A stretch of 64,000 nucleotides of DNA from Epiperipatus broadwayi (GCA_028023455.1 JAQFVV010006245.1:6443276-6507275); one strand, 5' to 3'; numbered from the stretch's first letter, positions 45,125 to 57,961 are shown. Numbers and translations: made by a program. The notes: generated by a model from the letters alone, not told the origin.

Positions 45125-47928
45125 TTTATAAATTTACACTTCTTGTATAGTTTTATCTTAATAAATAATTTGTTTTAGTTCCATCTCTGCTTTGAGTATG
45201 AGTAAAAATGAGCGAGCGAGAGATAAAAAATCTAATTTCAGTATTTTCAACCCCATTTATTTACATATAAAAGCTTTTGCTGTTTTTATAAATTTTTGGG
45301 GTCATCTCCAAGACAGTTTTGACACAAAGGGAAAATTAACTAAATAAATATATCAACTTATGCATATTTCATTTTTCTCCTTTATTTCAATCCTACATAT
45401 ATGTAAGTGTATGTATATGCATAAATGAGCACACACACCTTGGTTTTCAAAAGTATCTTGATATAACTTTGGCATTGCTAATATAATAGATACAATAGTT
45501 TACATTAGGAGTTAGGAGAAAAGCAATATTAAATTGTCAAAAATCGAGTATTTTTTTATTACAGCTTCATCATAGCCGTTACTTTGAAGAAAATATTTGA
45601 AATCAATAAATCTATTTTCCAGATCATTTAATATAAATACAGATTATTTTTTATCATCATTAATTTAAATATTGCTCTGACTTTTTTTTTTAAAATAAAT
45701 AATAATGATAAAGAAAAAAAAAGAATTTCCATTACTTATACCAATGTTTCTCAATATAATCTTATCTTGAAGTAAAAATGAGGGTGTCACTAAAAAATAC
45801 CTCACAGAAGTTACAAATTTATTAAAAATAGAAAAAGTAAAACTGCCTATAACATCAAAATTGTAATATTTTCATAATAGTAAAACTACAATTTATCCAT
45901 TCTATTTTGAACACTTTTTAACAAAAAACTTTTTATTGCACATATATGCATACACAATCTTACATTTCAATTGTCCTGCAGTCTTCTTCAGAACTATGAT
46001 ATAATGAACAAAATAAAATACATAACTATATAAATAATACCATAAAAAATGTAAACAATAAAATTAATAAAATAACAAAAAACAACATAAAATATAATAA
46101 AACTGATATAAATATAATCAAACCCAAATAAAATAATCCAGTTAATATAAAATAAAATATACAATACAAATAGAAAATATAAATTATACATGTGTATTCC
46201 TAACTATATACTGTATACATATTCATGAACAATTATTAATTTAAATATATTATTCATTTTTATTATTTTTAATAATCTCCTACTTGTTTCTATTCCTTAT
46301 AAACATAAACTTTAATTTTATTATCCCCACATTAATGAAATATTTTCATATAATTCTCAGTTCAACCTTAATTCATTTGCTAAAAAGTGTTTAAAGTACA
46401 TTTTAAAAAGTGTTCAAAGTAGAGTGGATAAATTGTGTTTATATAAGATATTACAGCAAAAAAAAAAAGGATGTGATAAATTTGGTAATAGTAAAAATAA
46501 TGATTATTTTAATAATTTAATAACTAAAATTTATATACAATAAAGAATTTTTACAGATTTATATTAGGTTATAATAAATTATAAATGAATCAAGTTATTA
46601 ATATAAAGTATAAACTGCATTAAATAATATAATTAGTACAAAAAATAACATCTTCACATATAACATATCTAATTGCTATTTAATTTTTAATACAATTTTG
46701 CTCAATTACATTCAATTTGCCATTAAAATAAATATATAACTAGTAAAAAATAAGGTGAATGTCACTGTATTTAAATTCTGGTCTACAAAGTATCTTTGTG
46801 AGTATAATTACACTATTGATGTGTATGACGTTTTATTGATTATTTCAGTTCTCTTTCATAAAGTTTGATCAAAATTATTAGTGGGAAAATTTGGTTCTAT
46901 ATACTAAGTATAAATTATTTTAGTAATATAAATAAAGCAATCACCTTTGGCCTTGCCTGCCTTATATTATCTGATTTTGGGGTACAATTTGTTCTTATTT
47001 ATTAATCTTGCATAGTCAGATGATTGGAAATTGATACTGATGCAATTAAGCAATTATTATTTTACATATTATAAATCTGGAATAAATCTATCTTTCATAA
47101 AATCTTAAAGTAGAGAGTTACCAAGGACAAGTCATTAAGGACATCTCTTTAGTAGTTTTAACTATTAATTCAAGATTGCCAATAATAGAAGAAATATTTA
47201 TTTTGAAAAATAGCTTGATCCTTGCATATAAGATAGTGTTCAAATATGGTTAAAACTTATTCTTGTTATTTTTATAAGAAAATTTGAGGCAATAATCTGG
47301 GTAAATTTTAAGTAGGGAGAAATGAAACCTATTCTAACACTATTTAAATATCTGCAACATGAGTAAATGTCACCTCAGCAGCATTACCTATAGATTCAAT
47401 GACTGCTGGAAATACTTCATAAAGGGATTTAATCCCAAATACCTATTCAGCCATTCTCAAAAAATTTCACAAAAAAAATTTAATCATAGTACTGAGATTA
47501 AGATCACACTATACTTGCAATAGTGGTAAACAATGATTGCAACATTATTACACCTTAAATCTGTCACGGTAAGACATTTCAACTTGTGATCATGACTTCT
47601 CACTTTATCACAAAGGAGATTTTTGCCAAGTATCAAAATTTCAAACATCAATTTAAAAAATATTAAAGATATTACAATATTCTTAAAAATAACTGCACTG
47701 ATGAATTGAAAGAAAATTTAACTGCACTATAAAAATCTATTTGCTTTTACAAAAGTCTTTTAATGTTTTATATATCAACAACAAAAATACAAAAGCCAGA
47801 AATAAGCATTTATATGTTCATTAATGTCTATTACAGTAAAATTAAACAAGGCACACCTAACACATAAGAATGAATTATTTTTTGATTTTTGTTCATACAT
47901 TATATTGAATAGAGTTCAATTTTGATAT
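45125..47928. other. AT-rich intronic sequence
   Basis: The long A/T-only tract at 45990-46190 yields a spurious hydrophobic frame. A short piece at about 47380-47560 is less biased but unrecognised. Confidence 0.5.
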
Positions 47929-48197
47929 TGTAACGTCCACTGCTCTATTAGGGTTTTTACGAGTTAACTACCCATACTGGGTGATCAAATTATGTCCTAT
48001 CTATTAAATTTGTTTCGTCTGACAATTCAGTAAGATTTAATAGATGCAATTATTTTTCCTGGTCACACAACACCCTTTTAACTAATGTAACTACTAAAAT
48101 AATGGGCTCAAGTAAGCCAGCTTTTAATTTATTTGAAAGGTGCCAGGATTTTGTATCGGAATTCACTGGCTAAACCCCTTTTATTTATTTAGTTACG

Positions 48198-48251
48198 ATG
48201 AAATTATCTGGAAACTCCGGAGGATTGAGTTTCAGTACACTGTTGGCAAAG
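48198..48251 (+). CDS. Candidate short first coding exon
   Basis: An ATG preceded by an in-frame TAA opens 18 codons, MKLSGNSGGLSFSTLLAK, ending at a phase-0 donor AAAG|GTAAAT. The codon use and G+C rise (ACTCCGGAGGA) stand out from the surroundings. I recognise no family, and no second exon can be linked. It lies antisense inside the first FCHO intron. It could equally be chance sequence inside an LTR-like block. Confidence 0.3.
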
Positions 48252-48898
48252 GTAAATTATATTTTCAAATCTTAATAATTAACATTAATAAATTTATTAA
48301 TAATCATTAATAACGTACAATGAATGGTTGCTATTAGAAATAAATATTTTTATTTTAACAAATTAAAATAAAAAAAAAAACACATTATGAATTAATTAAT
48401 TGGAAAGATGACATGCACGCTAATCCAGATATGAATCAATTAATAAAAAAAAAACAGTTCAAGAGTTATAGTTCTTAGGTAAACAAGAGACTCTCGATAA
48501 TAGAATTTAAAGTCTTTATCGGGATTATTTTAAGCTTATTTTAAGAATTGTTTGCAACCTTATCACAATCGGGAAAGTTACTCTTAACTTACCGGTAAGT
48601 TGGTGTAGGTTTATGGGACCCCGAACTCATAAGAATTTCCATTGGTCTCTCCTGCCGGCGTCTTCCATTATTGTTCCATTCTATAGCTGGAGAAAAGGCA
48701 CGGCTGTAGTGACCCTTTCATTGCAAAAAGCAGTCTTCACAAGGCCCGTTTCCATGCTTGCATGACACCTTGGTACAGCAAGTGGCGTACCTGTGCAGAC
48801 GTATATTACTGCCACAGGTTATGCTCGAAGGAAACCTCCAACTCTCAGACATGTAACTAGAAGGTAAAGAGAAAACCCAGATCGAAGTTGTCCTCCTC

Positions 48899-48906
48899 TT
48901 TTTATA
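48899..48906 (-). promoter_or_regulatory. TATA box candidate
   Basis: The minus strand reads GGTATAAAAAGAGG, a textbook TATA element, followed by CpG-bearing sequence. Transcription would start near 48870 and run left. Downstream, at about 48602, AACTTACCGGTAAGTTAAG offers a strong splice donor. Confidence 0.45.
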
Positions 48907-49003
48907 CCTCGATCCTGTTTTTGAAGCTTTTGCGCATCCTTTTGTCCTTTTATCAGCATATAAGATAATAATCTTGTACACTCTCTCTTAAATTTAAGTT
49001 ACA

Positions 49004-51184
49004 AAATCCTCCTTTCACAAAGTTCCACTGCCATCTTTAATTAGCTAAAATATTTTTCTTTTAACTTATCTGGATTAGTAATTTGTGTATCTTTTGTTCT
49101 TTCCAATTTTTACTTTAATTTTTAATTAGATACAAAAAAAAAATATGGACAAAAATTTTACTTTCATTGTACGTTTTAAAAAAAAAAAAAGATTATACAA
49201 ATCAAAAATTTAATCGCGTCTTTTTAATAAGATGCTAAATTTACTTTTTCTTTTTTTTCTTAGCTTTTAAATATCTTACTGGATGCCAATCTATTTGTAC
49301 CATATAAACAAACGGTACAATATAATGCAACTTTTTTTTTTTTTTACCTTTTTATTTAAAGTTCTATCATATTTTTTTTTTTGGCAATGACATAGATATA
49401 TATAATAGAATGCTACGATCTAGGAAAAAACATCTGAAGAAAAAAAGAAAGGGGAAGATGATCTGTTATAATTTGGCAAACTGAAATTTTATTTAATGAA
49501 ATGAGTGAACAATTATCTCAATTCATACTTTAACTAATATCACATTGTTAATATCATTATAATCAGGATAGCATTAATGCATGCTAATGAAAAAATCTCT
49601 CAAGAATTGGCATAAATGCATTAGAAATAAAAGCTGTAAACTTTTGCTATAATAGGTTAATGCACACTGGAAGCAAGATAGGTAAGGAGAAAAACTTATA
49701 AAATGGATAAAAGTGAAAATATTGCTGTAAAACTTTTTGTAGCAATGTATCCATTTCTAAAATTATTAATTGTGATTCACACAAGCATGCAGAATTGCAA
49801 GAATTTGATAAATTTACATGATCAAAGCCCTTTTGCATTCTATTTATATTGCAACAATACCATTTAATCCATTCTGTTTTAGATAAGTGTTTCTTAGAAT
49901 GGCATAATAGCATGCTTCAAATGTATTCCTGGTAAGGTAAACATCCGTGGGTAATAGCTTGATTTTGAAGCAAGAATAAAACTTGACCAAAAAAGATTAT
50001 TGTAAATATCTTGATGCATATAATCTCAACTTATATTAGCTGTAAGATTATAACTATGTAGAGAGCATTTTGTCTTTATTTTCATTAAAAGACAATAGGA
50101 TTTAATGATTTGTAGCATATGTAATGTACTGTACACACTGTTATAATATTTATCAAATGATTAAACAGATTATATTTTAAGGAATTATATAAATTTGATA
50201 TAAAATTTGAAAAAAAACTAATGTAATTACATGTTGCACTGGCCAATTAACTTATTTTTAATGTGTAGAGGAGATTTGTTTTCAAGAACCATTTTGTTGA
50301 TGAAGAATTTTTTATTGCTAATTTTGAAATAACACAAATTGCAGGCTTACCTAATTGTCAACAAGAAGGTGATCTTATTCATTTTATAATGTATGTGTTT
50401 CATGCAAGTAAAAAGTCTTTAATTATGTGTAGTGAATAACTGATGTATAAAACCAATCATATATGCCAGAGATGAAGTTGTTTTGAATAACCTCATATAG
50501 TAATATATTGATTTTTTTTCTTATTTTATGAAGATGATTAGATATTGGAGAAAAACACACCTGAAATTTGTTTTATTTTACTTTCTGATATGACATAATG
50601 GAAAACATATTTGAAATTCTTTAAACATTATTTTCTGGTATGACATGATGAAATAAACTGAAGATCAAAATTATGTATTTATGTAATACAAATAAGAATA
50701 GAATGAAGGCTCACTCAGATCCAATTATAAAATAATTAATATAACAAATCATCAATTTCAGAGATCATAACAAATTTTAATGATGAGAAAGAAATAGATA
50801 ATTAATTTAATTAAGTTACAACCTATAAAAAAATAAGTATAAGGATAGTTTCAAGATAACTAGTAGTTGAGAAAAATCAATATGATCAATGAGGAAAAAT
50901 ACAACACTGGTTGAAAATGAATGCAAGTAAAAGATAGAAATTGATTTGATAATTAATTTTCATATTAAAATATTATTACAATATATAACTTAATAAACAA
51001 CAGCAACAAAATGACAGCTTTGTTATTATATAAAACTTTGTATTATATAATAAAATGTTCAGGTTTCCATAAAAACAATTTTTTGCTTAAAATTTTAATT
51101 AAATATTGCTAATTTTCTAAAATTAATATAATATACTGTAATTTTTTTAAAGTGAACAATAATATCTAATGTAAACTTCACTAC
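49004..51184. other. AT-rich intronic sequence 5' of exon 51185-51265 donor
   Basis: No elements recognised; simple A and T runs are common. Confidence 0.5.
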
Positions 51185-51265
51185 CTTTTCTATATCCTTT
51201 GGTGATGCATTTTCTCGTTTTAGTTTTTCAAGTTCTATACATCTTGCAGTGTAATTTTCTTTGGC
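51185..51265 (-). CDS. FCHO: FCHO-like F-BAR domain exon (first of three visible)
   Basis: It is 81 nt, phase 0 at both ends, bounded by TTTCAG| and |GTAGTG on the minus strand. It codes AKENYTARCIELEKLKREN followed by ASPKDIEK. Human FCHO2 reads SKENYNAKCVEQERLKKEG and then ATQREIEK at this place in the F-BAR helix, so the match is clear and ungapped. The protein dimerises into a curved module that senses and bends the plasma membrane at nascent clathrin pits. The exon before it, expected to end in ...LQ(K), was not found between 51266 and 64000; that stretch contains only transposon relics and AT-rich DNA. The gene therefore extends beyond the window on this side. Confidence 0.87.
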
Positions 51266-52270
51266 CTGAAACAAAAGTATATATCAAATTACTTTTATGT
51301 CTGAAATTATAAATTAATTGTAAATAATTAATAACTTTTTATTAAAAATTAAATAACAAAAAAATTTGTATATAGTATGTAATTTTCTATTATTCATTTC
51401 ACAGAAAACCAAATAATAAAACTTGTCGCATAATGAATTTCTTTTTATCTCTTGATTAAATCTGTGTATTTACAAAAAAAAAAAAAAAAAAGGGTGTATT
51501 TTAATTGTGCATTTGATTAACAATCTGAAAACAATGACAAACTATACACAGATTGCTTACATTTTAAAAATTAATACAGGCAAGATAAAAAACAGCAAAT
51601 ATTCAGTTCAAAGTTCCAACAATTAATTTTAATGAAAATCATATCAATTTAGTAAAAAAAAGACACTGCATTTATTACAAACAGAAAAAGTTTTGTGCGT
51701 TTATTGAATTATTATTGAATGTGCCATAAAATTAAAACATAACTGTATTAAAAATAATATACATTCAATTGTAATAATATATATGTACTTATATATTATG
51801 ATGATAGCATTACAAGAACTATAATTAGAGAAAATGAAAGCCATAAAGTTATATAATTTAGCTAGGCAAAAAGTCTCGAAGTTTGAAGTAAAAAAAAAGT
51901 CATTCATTAAATAAGAAAAAAAAATATAAGTAGATGCATGTGGGCACAATAAAATTTATTACTGCTTGGGTGTAAAAATCCAAGTTATAAAATATTGTTA
52001 TTGGGAAATAACAGTAACATTAACAAATGTATAATAATTTAAAAAATGTGTGTGAATATATAAAAAAAAATCATTTATATGCAGTAATGTATAGCATGTA
52101 AGAAGCTGTCAGTAGTAACTAAAAACAATTAAATCAAATTAATATAGGCCTAGTACTTTCAAGGTTTTCCCTCATATTCTTGGCCAAAATAGGTTATAAA
52201 CCATTGCTGTAAATGTTACTAAATAATAATGTATGCAAATGCATATGCAAATTAATTTGTCCATTTTTTT
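51266..52270. other. AT-rich intronic sequence
   Basis: Nothing recognised. Confidence 0.5.
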
Positions 52271-52275
52271 GAAAT

Positions 52276-52480
52276 AGCAAAACATGTGTCGCGTCTATTG
52301 ATGGCATTGTTATCACTGAAAATAAAATACGCATCCTTGATTTTTCTTTTACAATCGTTGGCTTCGGAGCACACTATCTTGGGGTTGCAGGATTCAAACA
52401 CAAAGCCAGCTGCTTCTCATGTTCGAAAAATAAGAAGTTATCATTATTCTTTTTTGCTCTTCTATACATATACATAATGT
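52276..52480 (-). pseudogene. Penelope-like GIY-YIG C-terminal relic
   Basis: On the minus strand YMYRRAKKNNDNFLFFEHE and, after a frameshift, EANDCKRKIKDAYFIFSDN then NAINRRDTC line up with the end of the element at 11.9-12.9 kb (NDIKCKVREAYYIVSNPAAI and following). It is a short 5'-truncated copy of the same lineage. The YYGET core lies upstream and is lost. Confidence 0.72.
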
Positions 52481-52489
52481 AATATCTTA

Positions 52490-54590
52490 ACATTTAAACT
52501 TTTTTTTTAAAAAAAATCTGAAATATTTGAATAGTTTTAAAGACTACGAATCCAATTTTCTGTTATATAAATAAAGATGAATAAAATACTGTAAAGCAGT
52601 TTTTAGTTAAAATATTTATTGTGATATAAAAGACAAACCATAAGATTTTTTCACGGTGAACTAAAGTCATGAATGTAAAATTAAATCATATCACTTATAA
52701 GATTCATAATTGTATCAAATATTTTGGGTAGTAGAATATTATTGAAATTAATGTATAGATTGAAAATTAGGAAATGAATTTTTGTTTGTAAGTTAAACCA
52801 ATTTATTTTTCTTTACTTTAATAATTAACATATGTAAAGCCATTTTTAAAGTTTAGATTTCAATTAATATAAATTAAAAAGATCATTCAAGATTAAAAAA
52901 AAAAAATCAGTTTTCTTTAGTTGCAGTTGGTGTGTTATAATTGCAATCGAATCAATTGAATATGGAATTCAGACATTAATTGTAAGTTTTTGAAGACAAT
53001 TTTCCTGAAAAAATTCCTTCAAAAAAATAATTAGCATTGAGTTTATCAAAATAATTAAAACTTAGCCAACATTGAAAAAGATTAGTGAAAACTGGGGATA
53101 ATAAATATAGAATTACAGTATACCAAAAAAAAAAAAAAAAGCAAATCATATTAAAATAGTATACTCATCAGTTTTTGGTGATAACAATATAAAGAACTTA
53201 TAATGAAAAAATAATCAAAGATAGCCACTTCATGGATATTTGATCTAGCAGTGATCAATACTAACATATTAAAAATAATATCAATGGGAAAAAAAAAATT
53301 CTTTATAAAATTATCACATTGAAAGTGGAGCACAGAACTTACAGAAAAGAGCAAAATAGTAAAGATGAACAAACTATTACAATTAGAAAATCTGGAACTC
53401 TAAATAGATGTATCTATCACAAAAACTTAAAATTTATGTAAAATGAAAAATATGCAAATTTCGTAAAAATGCAAAAAAAAAAACAATTGGAAATATCCTT
53501 ACTTTATTATATTACTATTCTTTAAAAATAATACATATTTTTAAGATGTTTCATTTTGTTGTATATAATTGCAAATAAATATTGCAAAATTTTATTATTT
53601 AGTTGCAGACAATGTAAACAGCATTAATGATTCTAATGTTAAAATTTTGATAGCAAATTTTTTTGAATAACCTATAATGTAATGGTATGAAAAGTAGAGC
53701 TGCTTTAACCTAACCAAGAGACATAGATAGAGGGGGTTCAAACCTCACCTATTCCTCCAGATTAGTATCAAGCGACTTACTCCCAAACCTCACAAGAATT
53801 AATTCTTTAATGTATGCCTGATGGTCAGAGAGAGAAGAGACCACAAAAAGGAATTTTAATACATAATGGCCAGGTTTACTTATATATATTGGATTGCTAG
53901 TCAAGTGCTACATATAGTAATAATTTCGTCTAAAAATAAAAATTTTCATAGATAATGCAAAAGTTTTAAAATTAATTTTAAAAAATAAAATCATTACAGG
54001 ATCAGTTACTAGTAAATAACTAAATAAGTTTCATCAAAGTTAAATAAAGGTTGGATAAAAGAAAAATATAATTTAGAATAAATTAAGAAAGTGGTATTTA
54101 GAAAGTTAGTTTTATTAAAAGAGAATGCAATTAGCCTGGGTGAATCTAACTTAGCAAACAATTAAACTATTAAAGAAAAAAAAAAGAGAAATCTTAAAAC
54201 TAAAAAAAAATTCTCTTTCTATTTACTTAAAATAAAATATATGTGTGCTTAAATAACTTTAAAAATACAAAAAAATATGGTAAAATGTGTGCGTGTTTAA
54301 AGAAAATAAGAAAAATATAAAAGGAAAGCTCATAATATAAATCTTAAAAGTCAAAGATTGCTTAATAGATAAGCTGCACAGGAATGGGATTAGCAATAGC
54401 TACTCATTAACTAATTAAAATTCATAAACAACAGGATTAAATGCATCTTATCTAAAATTTGATCAACAAAAGCAGTGGATGGATTTTGAACAATGAAAAT
54501 AACTAGCGGATTTAAAAATTGAAAGATAACAACAAGATCACATAAATAGGGCCGAAAATTTTGTCATTCACGTATCTAGATTCAGTCACC
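52490..54590. other. AT-rich intronic sequence with a possible SINE remnant
   Basis: About 53695-53850 is less AT-rich and contains GGTTCAAACCTC, a B-box-like sequence, 35 bases after CTAACCAAGAG. It may be a decayed tRNA-derived SINE. No other features. Confidence 0.35.
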
Positions 54591-54860
54591 TATTAGTGAG
54601 TATTTTTTACAATGCCATGCTAAGCAGAAGTTGGAGCATGTGACCGAGCTCCAATCTTCATCCGCAAGAACATCAGCAGTCTGCCCGATAGAAGCCATGC
54701 CCATCTAATAATTTGAAGCCACTCTAAAAAAGTCTAACTGTCTAAAATAGAAGTAGCCCGGAACCGCAATCATCACGAACGCATCAGAAACATAAAATCC
54801 AACCGGTTGGTAAACCACACATGCAGCAGGAAAGAGCAAGAAGCCACAACATTTAAAATC
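54590..54860. other. CpG-bearing patch of unknown origin
   Basis: This stretch holds about nine CpGs (for example GACCGAGC, GCCCGAT, CCCGGAACCGC, AACCGG) whereas the neighbouring kilobases have almost none. The open frames are short on both strands and match nothing I recognise. A young or non-methylated insertion, part of an LTR element, or a small regulatory island are all possible. Confidence 0.35.
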
Positions 54861-55039
54861 CTATAGGTATGCCCATTACTAATTTTTTATATTAATTTAT
54901 AAATAGCTATTGCAATCTTTAAGTATCTCCAGAGTCAGTATAATAAATGAACTCCATAGCCAACATATAATGAATTATAGTAATATATCAAATAAATAGT
55001 CATCGAGCTTTCAAATTATGAAATAATTAGCTTTAATTC

Positions 55040-55560
55040 CAAGGTTGTGGGTGCGCTCCATCTGTATAGTTTATATAACATTATTATTGTATGTTTTTAT
55101 TAAGAATGTAGGTAGTTATCATATATAAAATCATTGTTTATTTATTAGAAATTTATAAAATTAGTTTACAAATTATTGTAAACATTTTATTTAAATAAAG
55201 TATTTGTTTATCAATTACTGTCGGTCAATTCTTTCACTCATACTATTAATTAAAGCAGTTTATTATATTTGTTTTCCATTGGGCTAGTTGGGATGTTCAG
55301 GCGCTGAGTTAGTAGCTGTCATCCAGGGTATGTTAGTTACTTCTTGTAATTAATTGGTGCCTGAAGTTTACTTCAAAACAAATAAAGTACTTTGAATGAC
55401 AGAGTTTGAATTCAGCAGTCGAGAAGTTCTGTAACCTGAAAATATGGTTATAAGTTATACCTTGTGTAACCTCAGTCGGGCGATGGGTACCTCTGGTATT
55501 GTGCTTCTCTGTCTGAGAGATCGGGTGCTGTAATATTTAAATTGCAGTTGGAGTGGATCG
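55040..55560 (+). other. Possible LTR-retrotransposon fragment
   Basis: TATATAA near 55071, AATAAAG near 55195 and TTGGTGCCTGAAG near 55355 occur in the order promoter, polyadenylation signal, primer-binding site. TGGTGCC-GAA resembles the BEL/Pao primer-binding site. Beyond it comes a moderately GC-rich stretch to 55560. I see no second LTR, gag or pol. Confidence 0.25.
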
Positions 55561-56758
55561 AATTTAAAATAAATAATTGTATATTTTTTATATATAAAAG
55601 GAAGTCAACAATTTGTTTATAATGTTTTTTTATTAAAGAGGAAGTTTTATTTATTTATTTTTTTTAAATTAAAGAGTAAAAATGTTATTCAATATATTTT
55701 TTTAAATCAATCTCGCTCCCACCCAGTTCAATATATATCACAAAAAAAAAAAAAAAAAACAGTACCACAGAATTTATGATAATAGTGAAGGAAAGATAAA
55801 AAAAAAACTTTATTATTTACATAAGCAAGAATAAACAAAGATTAATTAATGGTGCTGCAGGCTATTTCTCATTGCAACTGCATACAGACATGTAGGTAAG
55901 ATCATTTATGTTTGCATGAACAAAACAAATTCATAATTCCAAATGGAAAACATTCCTAGTCAACAGTCAGGTTACAAATTGAAAGAGAGAGACAGAAATT
56001 TCATCATCTTATGGTGAAAGTACAAACATCCTTTAGGACATGTTTGAAGTACAGCCCTATTCTCAATGCTTAAAATTTAAAGGTGACCCCCAACAGATAT
56101 ATCAGTTCTTATAGTAACATTTCGATAATATTCGAAGAGGTTTTAAATAAAATATAAACATAAAATATTATATGTTTAGGTGATCGAAAATGTGAGCTTA
56201 AGAGTGAGTCCCATGACATGAGACTGGATAGCTCTCCGTCTCTTAATTGCAATTAGAGAAAATGGAATTTGTTTGCTGAAATGTACAATGTCCAGATATA
56301 TTTATATATATATAAAAGATACGAGATCCAAATTATAAATCCATTGTGATCCCGAGAAAGGTATGTCAGATTATGAAGAATTGATGAAGTGAGCTCTGAA
56401 TATGTGCAGAGACACCCACAGGTCACTGAGTACGCAATATAATACAAATAAGGTCAATCGACCTTTAAAACTAACAAAAACCTTATTTATGAAAGTATAT
56501 AAAAATATCACAAAATTTACCCAACAGAAAAATCTGCAATAAAATAAATATTACCCTTTGTTTTTTAAAAAAAATTAATATCACTTATACGAACATTTGG
56601 TATACTAATAATTAATTATTGTTCAACCAGTTTACCCACAGAGTTAATAAATCTTTAAAAACTTTAATATATATATATATGGTGGTAATATATCTCTCTC
56701 TTTTACATATAGAATAAATTACGAACGTTTTATTTTTATCTTATATTCTTCAAAAATA
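55560..56758. other. AT-rich sequence
   Basis: No recognisable features. Confidence 0.5.
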
Positions 56759-56760
56759 TA

Positions 56761-57959
56761 TACCTGGGTCTCTTTTTGTGTGGATTTTTTAAATGTGATT
56801 TTGAAGTTATGCGATTCATGTTTCTTCTTAATATCTTTTTATGCGGTTTTCTTTTATGCGATAAAGAAGTTCATATTTCACTTAAAATTGGGATTTTCCT
56901 ATTTAAATGCCTGTTGGAAAAAGGTTTGGCAATAAATTTAGATACTGTATAAGATTTAGAAAAATATTATGAAACAGAAGTGGAATCTGTTCGTTTCACA
57001 GCAAAAATGATTCAAGAAAATCTTCAACTTTCTAATCAGTTGGAAAATCATTTTCTTGTTAATGATTAAATTATGAATGAGCACTTAAATTCCAATGAGA
57101 GCTAAATAGTTGTAGGTCTGTGTATGTTTATATTTTCTTTTATACACATATATACATGGAGAAACTTTTAGACAGAAAAAAGTTACAAGTAAAAATATTC
57201 TAAAAGAAAAAAGTTACAAGTAACTTTTAATAATGACTAACGGTTAAATTTTCTTTTATACATATATATATACGGAAAAACTTTTAGACAGAAAAAAGTT
57301 ACAAGTAAAAATATTTAAAAACTCTTAATTTCTACTTAAAAAAGAATTTATCTTTAAAAGTTTTTAAACATTTTTACTTGTAAATTTTTTGTGTCTAAAA
57401 GTTTCTCCATATATATATGTGTGTGTGTGTGTATAAAAGAAAATTTAACCATTAGTCATTATTAACACACTCGTGGAAGCGTGTTGGAAGTGCATTCTCT
57501 AAAAGCTAGACATAGCAGCCTGGATATCATGAGCTTTGTAAACGATTAGTAAAATCATCGTCTCAAAGTTTAATTACCGATTACATTGGCGACAGAAAAC
57601 CATTAACACAGCACGAGACTGAAGTCGATAATGATTAAAATATGTATGAAAAAATGTAAAATAAATTACACATAAAAACATATTGTTTTGAATAAAATTA
57701 AATAGTTAATAAAAAAAGTTTATCTTATATCAATTTTTTTCAAATATTTGAAATTTTTTATTAGTCATATTTTATTTCCTTACTTTTTTTTATGCAAATT
57801 TTAAAGTAATTTTACCTAGTTGCTTTTGGTTTTATGCGATTTTTGAAAATTACGGGAAGTATTCCACATTTTTCAAGGTAAGTTAAGTCTATTTTTGCGC
57901 GATTTTGTAATGCGAGTCTTCTGTGAAACCTATCTAATGTATAAAAAGAGACCCAGGTG
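56761..57959 (+). mobile_element. pogo/Tigger-like element, 1199 bp, with transposase remnant
   Basis: Ends TACCTGGGTCTC and GAGACCCAGGTG are flanked by TA (56759-56760 and 57960-57961). The right end inverted matches the left end of 44163-45122 over more than 200 bp. Near 56995-57090 a frame reads RFTAKMIQENLQLSNQLENH then FLVND, reminiscent of the C-terminal part of Tigger transposases (L-x-L-x-x-x-L-E-x-x-F-L-x-x-D). An internal inverted repeat at about 57150-57410 built on AGAAACTTTTAGACA suggests a nested insertion. Confidence 0.8.
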
Positions 57960-57961
57960 TA

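Larger units (their letters stand above)
47929..49003 (-). other. CpG-bearing block with TGTAAC...GTTACA ends: candidate solo LTR or promoter region
   Basis: In a nearly CpG-free neighbourhood this block has many CpGs and a perfect 6-bp inverted end pair (TGTAAC at 47929, GTTACA ending at 49003). Read on the minus strand it has a TATA box at 48906-48899, an AATAAA-type signal near 48186 and a TTACA end. That is the order expected of an LTR with a short U3. Against this, the 5-bp flanks do not match and no primer-binding site follows. A host promoter or first-exon island is the alternative. Confidence 0.35.

Noticed and set aside
45994-46191. Hydrophobic 65-residue minus-strand frame resembling membrane helices
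   Set aside because: It is the translation of an almost pure A/T tract (Phe, Ile, Tyr, Leu only), not a gene.
48718-48981. 87-residue minus-strand frame with several Cys and a His
   Set aside because: It begins upstream of the TATA box and matches no zinc-binding family I know; most likely a chance frame in a less AT-rich block.
57120-57430. Inverted repeats that could be read as a separate palindromic-family member
   Set aside because: The sequence is unrelated to the family head and arms and lies wholly inside the Tigger-like element.
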